Of a stretch of DNA of 61,838 nucleotides, positions 35,771 through 45,929 are shown in pieces (position 1 is the first letter of the stretch; each line of letters opens with the position of its first letter). This DNA comes from Crocosphaera sp. GTDB taxonomy: Bacteria > Cyanobacteriota > Cyanobacteriia > Cyanobacteriales > Microcystaceae. Position numbers and translations under genes: made by a program. The stretch is taken from positions 1 to 61,838 of the forward strand of contig JASJEA010000002.1 in the NCBI GenBank assembly GCA_030064935.1, in the 5' to 3' direction. The notes below the pieces were generated by a model. It made no database searches, was not told the origin of the DNA, and was given only the letters and a program-made list of their open reading frames with translations.

Positions 35771-37777
35771 TTAATGTCCCAATATTTTATCTCGAAGATG
35801 TTGAATTTTATCTCTATAAGTAGCAGCTTCTTCAAAAGCTAAGTTCTTCGCTGCTTCTTGCATTTTTTCTTCTAGTTGTTGAATCAATTCAGGGATTTTA
35901 TCTAAAGGTAAATCGTCTGCTTGGGTATAAACTTCTTCTAATTGTTGATTATTCAAACGACGAGAGATATCTAGGAAGGATAAAATGGCATTGCTAGAAT
36001 TTTTAATGATTGGTTTAGGGGTAATATTATGACGTTTATTATAAGCCATTTGAATGTTTCTTCTTCTTTCCGTTTCTTCTATGGCTTTAATCATACTATC
36101 TGTTAAATTATCAGCATATAAAATGGCTTGGCCATTAATATGACGCGCCGCCCTACCAATAGTTTGAATTAAGGATTTTTCTGCCCTTAAAAAACCTTCT
36201 TTATCAGCGTCTAAAATAACCACCAAAGATACTTCTGGTAAGTCTAATCCTTCCCTTAATAAATTGACTCCAATTAAAACATCAAATTCCCCATTTCTTA
36301 AAGCCTGTAAAATTTCGATACGTTCAATAGATTTAATCTCTGAATGTAAATACTGTACTTTAACCTCTCTTTCTTGAAAATAATCTGTTAAATCCTCTGC
36401 CATACGTTTTGTTAAGGTTGTGATCAATACTCTTTCTTTTAGTTGAACTCTTTGTTTAATTTCCCCTAATAAATCATCTACTTGCCCTTCGGTTGGACGA
36501 ACAAAAATTTCAGGATCTAATACTCCTGTGGGACGAATAATTTGTTCAATAATTCTGTCTTCTGATTGTTCTATTTCCCAGTTTCCAGGTGTAGCAGAAA
36601 CAAAGATACATTGATTAACTTTTTTCCAAAATTCTTCAGCTTTTAAAGGGCGATTATCCGCCGCACTCGGTAATCTAAAACCATGATCAATTAATACTTT
36701 TTTCCTAGCTTGATCACCGTTATACATTCCCCTAATTTGAGGTACAGTTACATGAGATTCATCGACAATTAATAACCAATCTTTGGGGAAATAATCAACT
36801 AAACATTCTGGTGGTGAACCAGATTCTCTTCCTGCTAAATGACGGGAATAATTTTCAACTCCATTACAATAACCCACCTCTCTTAAAAGCTCTAAATCAT
36901 AACGGGTTCTTTGATCAATTCTTTGTGATTCTAACAGTTTTCCTGCTGTTTCTAAGGATTCTACTTGTTCTTTTAATTCTATTTCTATCCCTTGACAAGC
37001 TGCTTCTAGTTGTTCTTCCGGCGTTACAAAATGTCGTGCGGGATAGATATTAATAGTTTTCAGACTGTTTAAAATATCTCCTGTAACCGGATCTAGATAA
37101 CGAATAGCATCAATTTCATCTCCAAAAAATTCAACTCTAATTACCCTATCTTCATAAGCAGGAACAATCTCTAAAACATCTCCTTTGACTCGAAACTTTC
37201 CTCGTTGCAATTCCAGATCATTACGAGAATATTGAATAGTAACTAAAGCTTTTAAAAGTTGTCTTTGATCCATTTCTTTTCCCACAACTAAAGGAACCGA
37301 AGCTTTTAAATATTCGGCTGGCATTCCTAAGCCATAAATACAACTAATAGAAGCAACAACAATCACATCTTTTCGCTCAAATAATGATCGAGTTGCTGAG
37401 TGTCTTAACATATCAATTTCATCGTTGATAGAAGCACTTTTTTCGATATAAGTATCACTAACAGGAATATAAGCTTCAGGTTGATAATAATCGTAATAAC
37501 TAATGAAATATTCTACAGCATTATCAGGAAAAAATTGTCTTAATTCGTTACATAATTGAGCAGCTAAGGTTTTATTATGGGCTAAAACTAAAGTTGGTTT
37601 GCCGATGTTTTCAATCACGGAAGCAATAGAAAAGGTTTTACCTGTTCCCGTTGCCCCTAATAGGGTTTGAAACCTATTTTTTTCTTGTATAGATTTTGTT
37701 AATTGCTTAATGGCTTGGGGTTGATCCCCTGTGGGTTGAAAAGGAGCTTTTAGGTTAAAAATAGTGGAAGTAATCAT
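35771..37777 (-). CDS. uvrB: Excinuclease ABC subunit B
   Basis: 668 residues from the ATG at 37777. Damage-verifying helicase of nucleotide excision repair. Walker A is [14 protein letters not shown], the beta-hairpin [16 protein letters not shown]-like box VDESHVT, helicase motif [11 protein letters not shown], and a C-terminal UVR domain ([19 protein letters not shown]) that contacts UvrC. Complete. Confidence 0.96.
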   Translation of the reverse strand: MITSTIFNLKAPFQPTGDQPQAIKQLTKSIQEKNRFQTLLGATGTGKTFSIASVIENIGKPTLVLAHNKTLAAQLCNELRQFFPDNAVEYFISYYDYYQPEAYIPVSDTYIEKSASINDEIDMLRHSATRSLFERKDVIVVASISCIYGLGMPAEYLKASVPLVVGKEMDQRQLLKALVTIQYSRNDLELQRGKFRVKGDVLEIVPAYEDRVIRVEFFGDEIDAIRYLDPVTGDILNSLKTINIYPARHFVTPEEQLEAACQGIEIELKEQVESLETAGKLLESQRIDQRTRYDLELLREVGYCNGVENYSRHLAGRESGSPPECLVDYFPKDWLLIVDESHVTVPQIRGMYNGDQARKKVLIDHGFRLPSAADNRPLKAEEFWKKVNQCIFVSATPGNWEIEQSEDRIIEQIIRPTGVLDPEIFVRPTEGQVDDLLGEIKQRVQLKERVLITTLTKRMAEDLTDYFQEREVKVQYLHSEIKSIERIEILQALRNGEFDVLIGVNLLREGLDLPEVSLVVILDADKEGFLRAEKSLIQTIGRAARHINGQAILYADNLTDSMIKAIEETERRRNIQMAYNKRHNITPKPIIKNSSNAILSFLDISRRLNNQQLEEVYTQADDLPLDKIPELIQQLEEKMQEAAKNLAFEEAATYRDKIQHLRDKILGH

Positions 37778-37815
37778 CAAAAATAATTAATAATTTTTAT
37801 CAATTTTTAGTTAGT

Positions 37816-37905
37816 TTATTCTTCTTTATTTCCTCTACTTAAATAACGAACTTCTTCGAGTAAAATATTGGTTTGTGTACTGAAATCGTCATGATCTTCT
37901 AGCAT
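37816..37905 (-). CDS. Possible 29-residue ORF before uvrB
   Basis: A short open frame starting MLEDHDDFSTQTNILLEEVR and ending in RGNKEE, 38 bases upstream of uvrB. It has coding-like amino acid use (acidic, amphipathic helix) but no clear ribosome site; the frame is open further upstream without an ATG. Could be a remnant or a leader peptide. The remaining 120 bases to 38037 hold nothing recognised. Confidence 0.25.
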   Translation of the reverse strand: MLEDHDDFSTQTNILLEEVRYLSRGNKEE

Positions 37906-38037
37906 CTTATTAACTAGTTTCTTGCTTTTAAAAATTAAACATAAATGCTCAAAGTTTATTGATGTAAGTATTTTTTATACTCAGTTTATTCTTGGCTAAA
38001 GTTTACCTTGAAATATTTTGAGGGAACAAAAATTGGA

Positions 38038-39138
38038 TTAGAAATTAGTATTAATTCCCTGAATTAGTATCACAGGGTGGGCGCGAGGATATGGTGATCC
38101 TGGAAATTGTGAAAAGCAAACACGACTACCCACGGTAGGTTTATTGCCGTAAACGCTATCAAAATGGAAAAATATTTTTTGCTTTTTATCATCACTTTCA
38201 ATGCTTCCCCAATTATATTTGGGATGCAAATATCCACAAGTCCCTGTTTGGCGTTTGACAATTGGATAACACAATTTTTCACATAATTGAACTAACTCTT
38301 GGGCAGTTGGACGATCATCAGATTTTTTTTGTAAACATTTTATGATCAATTGATATAATTCGTTTCCAAGAGATTGAAATTGTATATTTTTATCAATATA
38401 AGTTGGTTTTGAAGGCGTTTTTGCTACCAGAATATTAGGAACAGCAGCTAAACCAAAACCGAAAGGTTTTTGTCCACTAATTAACTCATACATCATTGCC
38501 CCTAAAGCCCAAATATCTGAAGGTTTACCGGCATTACGAGAGTCTTGAATCATTTCAGGTGCCATGTATGGCAAGGCTCCCATAACTGTAGCAGATGCAG
38601 AGGTGGATGAGTCACCACCTTCAACAGCATTGACAATTTCTTCTTCAGCCATTTTTGCAATGCCAAAGTCCGTAATTTTAATCTCTGACAAATCAAAATC
38701 CCCCACAAACATGACATTACTTGGCTTAAGATCTCGATGAATCACACCAGCATCATGAGAAGCAGCAATACCTTTAGCTAGATAATGAAGAATTTTAGCA
38801 GTCAAATAGGGATCAATTAATCCAAGTTGTTGTAAAAGTCCTTCTTTTAAATCTTTTCCTGATATAAATTCTTCAATCAAGTAGGAAGAGGAGGATGTTT
38901 CAATATAATCTAATGTTTTTGCCACATTGGGATGATTAACCCTTGCACTAACGACAGCACTACGTTTAAAACGTTTCTGAGCAGATGAATTTTTAGGAAC
39001 TTTCAGAGCAACTTCTCTTGTTAAAACTGAATCTGTTGCACAGTATACTTGCTGCATTCCTCCTTCTCCAACAAAACGGAGAATTTCATATCTGTTATCA
39101 ATACGATCCCCTAATTTATGAAGTTTATCCCCTGTCAT
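38038..39138 (-). CDS. Ser/Thr protein kinase with C-terminal cold-shock-like domain
   Basis: 366 residues. Hanks-type kinase domain at about 15-280: FVGEGGMQQVY (Gly loop), VALKVPKN (Lys), VIHRDLKPSN (catalytic Asp), ITDFGIAKM (Mg Asp) and GALPYMAPEM, all intact. No membrane helix. The tail from about residue 300 (CGYLHPKYNWGSIES, then KIFFHFDSVYGNKPTVGSRV) looks like a cold-shock/OB domain: IFFHF fits RNP2 and VGSRVCF the next strand. That would let the kinase bind single-stranded nucleic acid. Last gene of a tight three-gene operon; overlaps the preceding kinase by four bases. Confidence 0.85.
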   Translation of the reverse strand: MTGDKLHKLGDRIDNRYEILRFVGEGGMQQVYCATDSVLTREVALKVPKNSSAQKRFKRSAVVSARVNHPNVAKTLDYIETSSSSYLIEEFISGKDLKEGLLQQLGLIDPYLTAKILHYLAKGIAASHDAGVIHRDLKPSNVMFVGDFDLSEIKITDFGIAKMAEEEIVNAVEGGDSSTSASATVMGALPYMAPEMIQDSRNAGKPSDIWALGAMMYELISGQKPFGFGLAAVPNILVAKTPSKPTYIDKNIQFQSLGNELYQLIIKCLQKKSDDRPTAQELVQLCEKLCYPIVKRQTGTCGYLHPKYNWGSIESDDKKQKIFFHFDSVYGNKPTVGSRVCFSQFPGSPYPRAHPVILIQGINTNF

Positions 39139-40205
39139 AAAACAACCTCTGGATTAGATATATCAAATGTAATAAATAATCTTGAAGAATCTTTTTCTCC
39201 AAGTGTAATAACACAGTCTTTGGGAAGTGAACGTCCTTTTTGAGCAGGAATATTATTGATAAAAACGGCTCCCTTAACTAGATCAATAATAAAGTTTAAG
39301 CCATCATATTTGATATGTATTGACCCATAATTAGGAACATCAAGTTTAGCAACTTGCTTTATCTTTTCGATCACATATTCTTGATTACCTGAAATTAATA
39401 AACCACGATGTTGCCCTAATAGTAAATAATTACCAATTAAGTTTTTAACCTCTAACATTGTAGGACGATTAACTGGATTTTCAGCTAATGTTTTATCAAG
39501 AATATCACAAATTGCACTGGGAAGATCCAACCCAAAAGATGAAAAACTGGGAATTTGTTCAATTTCTGGAGGAATTCTTAATAACTGTTTTGGAAAATGT
39601 TGTCCGGAAATATACCAAGCTATTATTCCAAAAGCATAAACATCTATGGCGTTTGTAAATGATACCTGACCTGATTTATATAATTCAGGAGCAGCAAACC
39701 CAGGTGTGCCAGTAAATCCCAGAGTAGAATCATTTTGTCCAGAAAACCTAGCTAACCCAAAATCAAAAAGTTTAATAATTCGTGATTGATCAAATTTCAT
39801 ATTATTCGGTTTAATATCTCTATGAATTAAACCTTGAAAATGAATATCACTAATTCCAGAAGATATTTGATAAAGAAGTTTTAAATAATCATTACTAGAT
39901 AAAGTATTGTTCTCAACAAAAGAAGTTAAATCTTCTCCTGGAACATATTCCTGGACAATACCAATCTGTTGATCAGATTGGCTCATAAAAATATCATAAA
40001 TTTGAACAACGTGCTTTGATCTAATTTTTTGTAAAGCAGCTATTTCATCTAGTAATCGTCTCTGATTTTCTACTTCATTAATAAATTTAATAGCCACAAT
40101 TCGCTCAAGATTTTGATCTTTGCAACAAATTACTTTGCCCATTCCACCTACAAATGCAGTTGGTGTATCAATGGGTATATACCGAGGTGGTATTTGACTA
40201 GACAT
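39135..40205 (-). CDS. Ser/Thr protein kinase with C-terminal FHA-like domain
   Basis: 356 residues. Kinase domain at about 12-270: IVAIKFINE, LIHRDIKPNN, KLFDFGLARF and GTPGFAAPELY are intact. The Gly loop is atypical (AFVGGMGKV) and comes unusually close to the N-terminus. Residues 285-350 (YGSIHIKYDGLNFIIDLVKG, FINNIPAQKGRSLPKDCVIT) resemble an FHA-type beta sandwich. A GGAGG ribosome site precedes the ATG. Middle gene of the cassette, five bases after the phosphatase gene. Confidence 0.85.
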   Translation of the reverse strand: MSSQIPPRYIPIDTPTAFVGGMGKVICCKDQNLERIVAIKFINEVENQRRLLDEIAALQKIRSKHVVQIYDIFMSQSDQQIGIVQEYVPGEDLTSFVENNTLSSNDYLKLLYQISSGISDIHFQGLIHRDIKPNNMKFDQSRIIKLFDFGLARFSGQNDSTLGFTGTPGFAAPELYKSGQVSFTNAIDVYAFGIIAWYISGQHFPKQLLRIPPEIEQIPSFSSFGLDLPSAICDILDKTLAENPVNRPTMLEVKNLIGNYLLLGQHRGLLISGNQEYVIEKIKQVAKLDVPNYGSIHIKYDGLNFIIDLVKGAVFINNIPAQKGRSLPKDCVITLGEKDSSRLFITFDISNPEVVL

Positions 40206-40210
40206 AATAA

Positions 40211-41311
40211 TTAAGCCTCCTCAGAAAGTTCAATATTAACTTTCGGAGTCTGTTTTTCATCATCTTCCTTGTTGTGATTCACTGTTGTATTCTTAGTCAT
40301 TTTTCTATTCGATTTATTCATCGGTTTATTTGATTCTTTTACACCTACTGTGTTCGACGCTGTTTTACTAATTGTTTTATGTTGGGTGCGATTAGAAGGT
40401 TCTAGCTTTGGTTTATTAGAGCCATTGGATTCTCTTGGTTGGGGGAAAAAAGTAGCTTGTCCATTAATACTGAATACATCAATAAAATCAATTTCTGATG
40501 TTTCTTTCCCGTGGGGAAAAATGTGATCGGTTCTTAAAATTGCTGCGGTAGCATTATCTTTTCCCCCAATCCATTCTGAAAACTGTGTTAGTCTAGTCAC
40601 TGTTTCTTTGGCATTATGAGCATGACTAATTAATGCTCTAAATACATCATTAGTAATACCGTGAGAACCGTCAGAAGTAAGAAGTAACCATTCAATATTA
40701 TCAAAAGATTGGAGATCGACACGATTAATGATTATACCTTCTCCCATCCCTATGAATTGTACTAATTGTCTAAACTCAGGAGGAGGAGACTTAATATTAT
40801 GTTCAGCGAGTTGTTCTTCGAGGGTATCATCAGTGCTAATTTGTTTTATTTCACCACTTTTAAGAACAGCATAAATTCGACTGTCTCCCACATTGATAGC
40901 GGCATATTCATCTGTTCCTCTAAAAGCGATTGCCGATAAGGTTGAACCTCCCTCACTTTTAAATTCTGTATGTACTGTTTGATTAGCGTACATAGCAGCT
41001 TGTTGAAGTTTTTCCGCTAGTTTAGAAGCTTCACTATGATAAAGACTAGAAATAAAAGCACTAACGGCTAAAGTTGCACAACGACCTCCCGCAACCATAC
41101 CTCCCATTCCATCACATAACACCAGAGCGATAATGGAGGGTTGCTTCTGATTAGAAAATTGCATCTTAACAAAAACCGTTCGGTCTTGATTTTCAGAACG
41201 TTGACCCAATGAACTACTGAGGGCAATTCGTCCCGATTCCAGTATAATAGAGCCGTTTTTCTCTCCATTACTTAACCAATTGGATATTCTGTCCTTTATA
41301 TACTTATACAA
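40211..41311 (-). CDS. PP2C-family Ser/Thr phosphatase
   Basis: 366 residues. PP2C core at about 28-265 with all metal-site motifs: GQRSENQDR, LCDGMGGMVAGG, INVGDSRIYAV, LLTSDGSHGI and GGKDNATAAIL. The C-terminal 100 residues are Ser/Asn/Lys-rich and disordered. No ATG is available before the core; TTG at 41311 with GAGGA four bases upstream is the likely start. It should reverse phosphorylation by the two downstream kinases, with which it forms one operon. Confidence 0.85.
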   Translation of the reverse strand: MYKYIKDRISNWLSNGEKNGSIILESGRIALSSSLGQRSENQDRTVFVKMQFSNQKQPSIIALVLCDGMGGMVAGGRCATLAVSAFISSLYHSEASKLAEKLQQAAMYANQTVHTEFKSEGGSTLSAIAFRGTDEYAAINVGDSRIYAVLKSGEIKQISTDDTLEEQLAEHNIKSPPPEFRQLVQFIGMGEGIIINRVDLQSFDNIEWLLLTSDGSHGITNDVFRALISHAHNAKETVTRLTQFSEWIGGKDNATAAILRTDHIFPHGKETSEIDFIDVFSINGQATFFPQPRESNGSNKPKLEPSNRTQHKTISKTASNTVGVKESNKPMNKSNRKMTKNTTVNHNKEDDEKQTPKVNIELSEEA

Positions 41312-41382
41312 TTGATCCTCTGCTACGCTTAATTTGCCAGTTTTTGCAATTTGTGACCAACACTTATTCCATTATACTTAAT

Positions 41383-41967
41383 TTAACCTTTCTCATCAAA
41401 ATTAACTCGTTTATATAACTCATCTAAACTAATTTGAAAACTAACGGAATTTAAAGATAAATTAGCATCTTTGGTTTCATATTCAGTCAACATCCATTGA
41501 TGTTCAGAAGTTTTCACAAAATGCTCAACTAAAACACTATATTGATCGATTAAAACATACTCCTTAAACTCACGAATCGAGCGATAAAAACGAAACTTAT
41601 CTCCCCTATCTCTTGCTTGAGTTGACTTAGATAAAACCTCTACAATAATCTTAGGATTCGTAATCGTAGTTGTTCCTGGGGCTTTATAAACAGGTTGTTC
41701 TTGAACTACCATAATATCAGGATAGGTATACTCACTATAATCAGGAATCCATAAACGAACATCTCCCATATAAACTTCATGATTTTGGTCTTCTAAAGCA
41801 AGTAAAAGTCTTGCATAAAGTTTTCCAGCTAATTTATTATGATTAGTGGTTCCTCCAGTCATCAGAATAATTTCCCCATTACGATATTCATGTTTTTCAA
41901 TTGACTCCTCTTCTAACTCTAAATATTCTTCTGGGGTATAATTTTTTTTTTCTGATGCAATGGTCAT
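41383..41967 (-). CDS. Uma2-family (DUF820) nuclease-fold protein
   Basis: 194 residues from the ATG at 41967, which has GAGGAA upstream; a TTG at 41982 opens the frame. PD-(D/E)XK fold: YTPEEYLELEEESIEKHEYR at the N-terminus, the acid pair in YTYPDIMVV, and KIIVEVLSKSTQARDRGDKF with the catalytic Glu. All expected residues are present. The family is greatly expanded in cyanobacteria, function unknown, possibly toxin-, transposon- or repair-linked. Confidence 0.88.
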   Translation of the reverse strand: MTIASEKKNYTPEEYLELEEESIEKHEYRNGEIILMTGGTTNHNKLAGKLYARLLLALEDQNHEVYMGDVRLWIPDYSEYTYPDIMVVQEQPVYKAPGTTTITNPKIIVEVLSKSTQARDRGDKFRFYRSIREFKEYVLIDQYSVLVEHFVKTSEHQWMLTEYETKDANLSLNSVSFQISLDELYKRVNFDEKG

Positions 41968-42002
41968 CATACGTTTCCTCAATTTTTTAAATAATCATCA
42001 CT

Positions 42003-42683
42003 TTATTTTAACAAATTTTTTCTAAAATTTTGGTACTCTTTCGTTTTCATACCTTGTTGTAATACTTCTAGAACTTTCAATAAATTGCCTGTTAATAATG
42101 CTTGTATATCAAGCCATAAACCAGGATAAATATCACTCTTGATAACGCCATCTTGATTCGCAATCAGTTGAATATATTTCCCTTTTTTGAAAGAAAACCA
42201 ATCAATTTCATTGTCATAAACTCGCCATACTAAATATTCTTGAACTTGATTCCGTTCGTATGCTTTAAATTTATCATGTAAATCAATAGAAACCGTACTA
42301 GCCGCCATTTATACTATTAATTCTGGCGCGCATTCTACATAATCATCTTCACTAATGCTTGATTTTCCTTCGTGATCTATACGCAGTAAAGCATCAGGTT
42401 GAGGAACATTTTTTTGATCTAATCTTACCGTTGCATTATCAGCTAATTCAACTCCTGGGGTTGCTGCTTCATACTGGGCTAACCAACCAATAATATGAGC
42501 ATGGGGTTTACCATGTTGTCTAAATCTTAAGGCAGCCGGCATATAAACTAAACCCTCAATTAATTCAGCTTTTTTAACATTAGACATTAATTGATAGCGA
42601 TTTTCAAATTCTAAAGCAGTTAAGCGATCGCCATTTTCTAAAGGGGGAATATCTGGAGCAGATTTTATTAAATTTGAATTCAT
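42003..42683 (-). pseudogene. Uma2-family gene broken by an in-frame stop at the catalytic Glu
   Basis: One continuous frame of 227 codons with a single TAA at 42309-42311. The upstream part (124 residues) ends CAPELIV and the downstream part begins MAASTVSIDLHDKFKAYERN. Intact relatives read ELIVEVAAST, so the stop stands where the Glu codon (GAA) should be, and the following ATG replaces GTG. PQPDALLRID gives the first acid. Both halves are otherwise well conserved, so the break is recent or a sequencing error. The end of the upstream reading overlaps no other gene. Confidence 0.85.
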
Positions 42684-42750
42684 AACTAGAGTTAAAGCTA
42701 AACTAATGAATCAATAATATTATCATTTTTTTATTTTCAAAATTAAGTAA

Positions 42751-42767
42751 GGTGGGCAATGCCCACC
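42751..42767 (-). terminator. Terminator of pgi
   Basis: GGTGGGCA (42751-42758) and TGCCCACC (42760-42767) form a perfect 8-bp stem with almost no loop, 8 bases beyond the pgi stop. Similar GGTGG..CCACC hairpins follow nrdA. Confidence 0.55.
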
Positions 42768-42774
42768 CGAACCA

Positions 42775-44361
42775 TTAACTAGCAGAAACTTTCAAGGTTT
42801 TTAGATCAGTTAAATCTCCTTCTAAAGCCACACCTCGACCATTAGCAAAGAGATGACGGACAATTTTATAAACAGATTCTACCTCATCAGGAGAACCTGC
42901 TTTTGCTGCTAAAGTTGCCATATCTAAAGGTGATGATGTTTCTTTAATCACCGTTTGTACTTGAGTTTGTAATTCCAAAATAGATGCAGCCATCTTCTTA
43001 CCAGCTTCTACCCCAGGCTGATGATAAGCATTAATATTTACCAAAGAAGCATAGAAACTAACCGTTCTTTCATACAAAGCAATTAATGCTCCAACGGTAC
43101 GAGGATTAACTTGAGGAATGGTAATGGTAATAGAATCACGGTTGTTCTCATATAATGCTTGTCTGGTTCCTTGTAAAAACCCTGATAAAAAGTCCCCTGA
43201 TGTTACTCCAGGTTCCAACTCAAAAACCTTTTCCCTCCCATCTTCTAATACTTCAATCAAGGTAGCAAAAAAGTTAGGCACCCCTTCCCTTAATTGCTGT
43301 ACATAAGCGTGTTGATCTGTCGATCCTTTGTTACCATAAACTGCAATTCCTTGATAAACAGTATTACCATCAAGATCCTTTTCTTTCCCCAAAGATTCCA
43401 TCACTAATTGCTGTAAATAACGACTAAACAACAGCAAACTATCTTTATAGGGAAGAACCACCATATCTTTTGCTCCCTTACCATTGCCCGAATAATACCA
43501 AGCCAAAGCCAATAAAGCTGCGGGGTTGGTTTTGAGATCCTTAACCCTTGTCGCCTCGTCCATTTCCTTGGCACCGGCCAACATTCCATCAATATTGATC
43601 CCTTGTAGGGCTGCGGGTAATAAACCGACGGCAGACAGTTCCGAAGTTCTTCCCCCCACCCAGTCTTGCATAGGAAACCTAACCAACCAGTTATCCTTGA
43701 CTGCGATTTGATCCATTTTACTGCCTGGCATAGTGACGGCCACTGCATGGGGTTCAAACTCTAATCCTTTGCTTTCGTAAGCGTGTTTGACTTCTAACAT
43801 CCCGTTACGGGTTTCTGGGGTTCCTCCCGATTTGCTGGTAATGAGAACTAGGGTACTTTTTAGGTTATCTCCAATCTTCATCAGGGTACTATCGATACCC
43901 GCAGGATCGGTATTATCGATAAAATGAATGGTCATGGGTGGCTCATCAGAGGTTAAAGCCTCAGCTACAAACTGGGGTCCGAGGGCTGAGCCCCCAATAC
44001 CGACAGACAGGATATCCGTAAATTTCTCTGCTGTGGGAGGTTTGATAGTTCCCTGATGTACTTTTTGAACAAATTGAGCAATATTAGCTAAAGGTTCGGT
44101 AATTTCTTTTTTTGCTTCTTCATTGGGGGCTAATTCTGGGTCCCGCAACCAATAATGTCCCACCATCCGCCCTTCATCAGGGTTAGCGATCGCCCCACTT
44201 TCTAGGGCTTCCATATCTGCAAACGCTTTCTCAAATTTCGGGGTCAGTTGTTTCACCAAGTCTTCATCGAAGCGCATTCGGCTAATATCAACGTAAATTC
44301 CTAATCCTTCGTGATAATAAAGCCAGTCTTGGTAACGTTGCCACAATTGTTGTTTATCCAT
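42775..44361 (-). CDS. pgi: Glucose-6-phosphate isomerase
   Basis: 528 residues. Interconverts glucose-6-phosphate and fructose-6-phosphate in glycolysis, the oxidative pentose phosphate route and glycogen metabolism. [28 protein letters not shown] and [10 protein letters not shown] are family signatures; the catalytic His/Lys region is near [15 protein letters not shown]. Cyanobacterial-type length. Complete. Confidence 0.95.
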   Translation of the reverse strand: MDKQQLWQRYQDWLYYHEGLGIYVDISRMRFDEDLVKQLTPKFEKAFADMEALESGAIANPDEGRMVGHYWLRDPELAPNEEAKKEITEPLANIAQFVQKVHQGTIKPPTAEKFTDILSVGIGGSALGPQFVAEALTSDEPPMTIHFIDNTDPAGIDSTLMKIGDNLKSTLVLITSKSGGTPETRNGMLEVKHAYESKGLEFEPHAVAVTMPGSKMDQIAVKDNWLVRFPMQDWVGGRTSELSAVGLLPAALQGINIDGMLAGAKEMDEATRVKDLKTNPAALLALAWYYSGNGKGAKDMVVLPYKDSLLLFSRYLQQLVMESLGKEKDLDGNTVYQGIAVYGNKGSTDQHAYVQQLREGVPNFFATLIEVLEDGREKVFELEPGVTSGDFLSGFLQGTRQALYENNRDSITITIPQVNPRTVGALIALYERTVSFYASLVNINAYHQPGVEAGKKMAASILELQTQVQTVIKETSSPLDMATLAAKAGSPDEVESVYKIVRHLFANGRGVALEGDLTDLKTLKVSAS

Positions 44362-44793
44362 AGAAAATATTGCGCCAGTTCTTTACGAATGGGGAATTTT
44401 TTCACACTCCCTCAATCAATCATAGATATATTTGCTAGGGAAATGGGGTTAAGATTTCGTTATTTTTTTAACGATTACTTATTAATTTTTAGTTATCAAT
44501 TGATTGAATTTTCTATTTTTTTGTAAACTATTGATCATAATTTCTATTTTTCTTAACACCAATTCATTCTGATACCACAAAAAAACTCACTTGTTAGATT
44601 TATAATCTTTTTTTAATAAAGCAATCTAACCTTTGACAGAAAAACAAAATTTCAAGCCTCCAACTTGAGGGCTCGGTAATTCTAAATTCTGATTTACTCT
44701 CTAGCATAAACTTGAAAAAAAAGATAGATTATTGTAAAGTTTATTAAGACTGCATTAAATTCACAATTTAATATTTGCCTTTATCCAATTTCA
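44362..44793. other. Intergenic stretch holding repeat R5
   Basis: 432 AT-rich bases between divergent genes. Apart from R5 (44636-44697) nothing is recognised. Confidence 0.6.
44636..44697 (-). repeat. Dispersed repeat, copy R5
   Basis: On the minus strand: AAATCAGAATTTAGAATTAC, then CCCTCAAGTTGGAGGCTTGA and a T-rich end. Short subtype, closest to R3/R4. Confidence 0.7.
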
Positions 44794-45405
44794 ATGAATT
44801 TATTAGATCACAGCCAACCCATATTTAGACAAAAACAGAAGAATCTCTATTATCAGGAATATCAATCGTTAGTAAATTTTTACTTAAAAATTGCCGGAAA
44901 GACCGTATATTCTGGACTTTATAGCTGCTTAGACCAAGTTTTTATCATTTGGGGCTTGATCACGGCTGCCATTTTTGTCACAGCCCAATTTTCTACTCTT
45001 AGCTGGACAACTCAAGCTATCATCTGGTCAATTTTGACAATAGCAGGAACCTTGGCGATGATGATTCTTACCCATTTTTGGGTTCGTCTCAGAAAGCTTA
45101 ACTGGCTTTTATATACCTGGGTGATTTTAATGATAGGGGGTGTTATTCTGACAGACTGTGGTATTTTCCTAGGATGGGGTTGGGTGTTGATCAACCTATC
45201 TCATTTGTGGTTAGGATTGTGTAGTATTGGTTATATTATTACCAGTGTCGCACTTCATTCCCGTGCTTTATTGTTAGTGGGGTTAGGGCATTTACTGGGT
45301 GTGGCCATATTACCCTACGTTATGGGTTGGCAATTTTTAGCGACAGCTATCATCATGGCAGCAAGCCTACTCATTTTGGCAGAAACTCAATGGGATCATA
45401 GCTAA
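44794..45405 (+). CDS. Conserved integral membrane protein
   Basis: 203 residues with about six membrane helices (from about residue 48 to 195) after a charged N-terminus. No catalytic motif seen; two Cys and few charged residues within the membrane part. Family not recognised. Its TAA overlaps the stop of the opposing Nudix gene (CTAA at 45402-45405). Confidence 0.65.
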   Translation: MNLLDHSQPIFRQKQKNLYYQEYQSLVNFYLKIAGKTVYSGLYSCLDQVFIIWGLITAAIFVTAQFSTLSWTTQAIIWSILTIAGTLAMMILTHFWVRLRKLNWLLYTWVILMIGGVILTDCGIFLGWGWVLINLSHLWLGLCSIGYIITSVALHSRALLLVGLGHLLGVAILPYVMGWQFLATAIIMAASLLILAETQWDHS

Positions 45406-45863
45406 TCGAGAACCGTTAGCCCCTGTAAATAATCACTTAACTGACGATCATGATCGTGAGAGAGATTGCCCAGAGGTAGATTATCCCTAGAAAAAGCCTC
45501 AATTCCCATCACTTCCAACTTATCTTCTATCTTAAATTCTCCCGTGACTTCTGCTTCAATGAGAACGGAGATCGAGTGGATTCGAGGATCTCGGTCGACA
45601 GAAGAATAAACCCCGACTAAACGACGAACCTTAAATAAATCTAAACCCGTCTCTTCCTTCAATTCACGCGTAGCCGCCGTTAAAATATCCTCTCCCCAGT
45701 CTACAATACCTCCAGGAAGTCCCCATCGTCCCGTATCTTTTCGTTGGATCAAAACAATACGCCCATCAGAAAGGATAGGAATAACCGTTGCACCTGTAAT
45801 GGGATGGCGAAAAATAATGCCCATAACAGTTTTTGCGTATCGCCATATTTGACCTATCTCCAT
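45402..45863 (-). CDS. Nudix hydrolase
   Basis: 153 residues. Complete Nudix box in two parts: GGIVDWGEDILTAATRELKE and ETGLDL (Gx5Ex7REUxEExGU). Hydrolyses a nucleoside diphosphate linked to another group; the substrate cannot be read from sequence. Last gene downstream of the CHASE2-GGDEF gene, 66 bases apart. Confidence 0.88.
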   Translation of the reverse strand: MEIGQIWRYAKTVMGIIFRHPITGATVIPILSDGRIVLIQRKDTGRWGLPGGIVDWGEDILTAATRELKEETGLDLFKVRRLVGVYSSVDRDPRIHSISVLIEAEVTGEFKIEDKLEVMGIEAFSRDNLPLGNLSHDHDRQLSDYLQGLTVLD

Positions 45864-45929
45864 ACCATAAGCCCATTAAAGTTTGGCAGAATTAATTATA
45901 GCAATCCATTCATCATTGTGCTAGAAAAG

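Noticed and set aside
35626-35835. 69-codon minus-strand frame after petD
   Set aside because: It runs through the MITE-like element and into the end of uvrB; not a gene.
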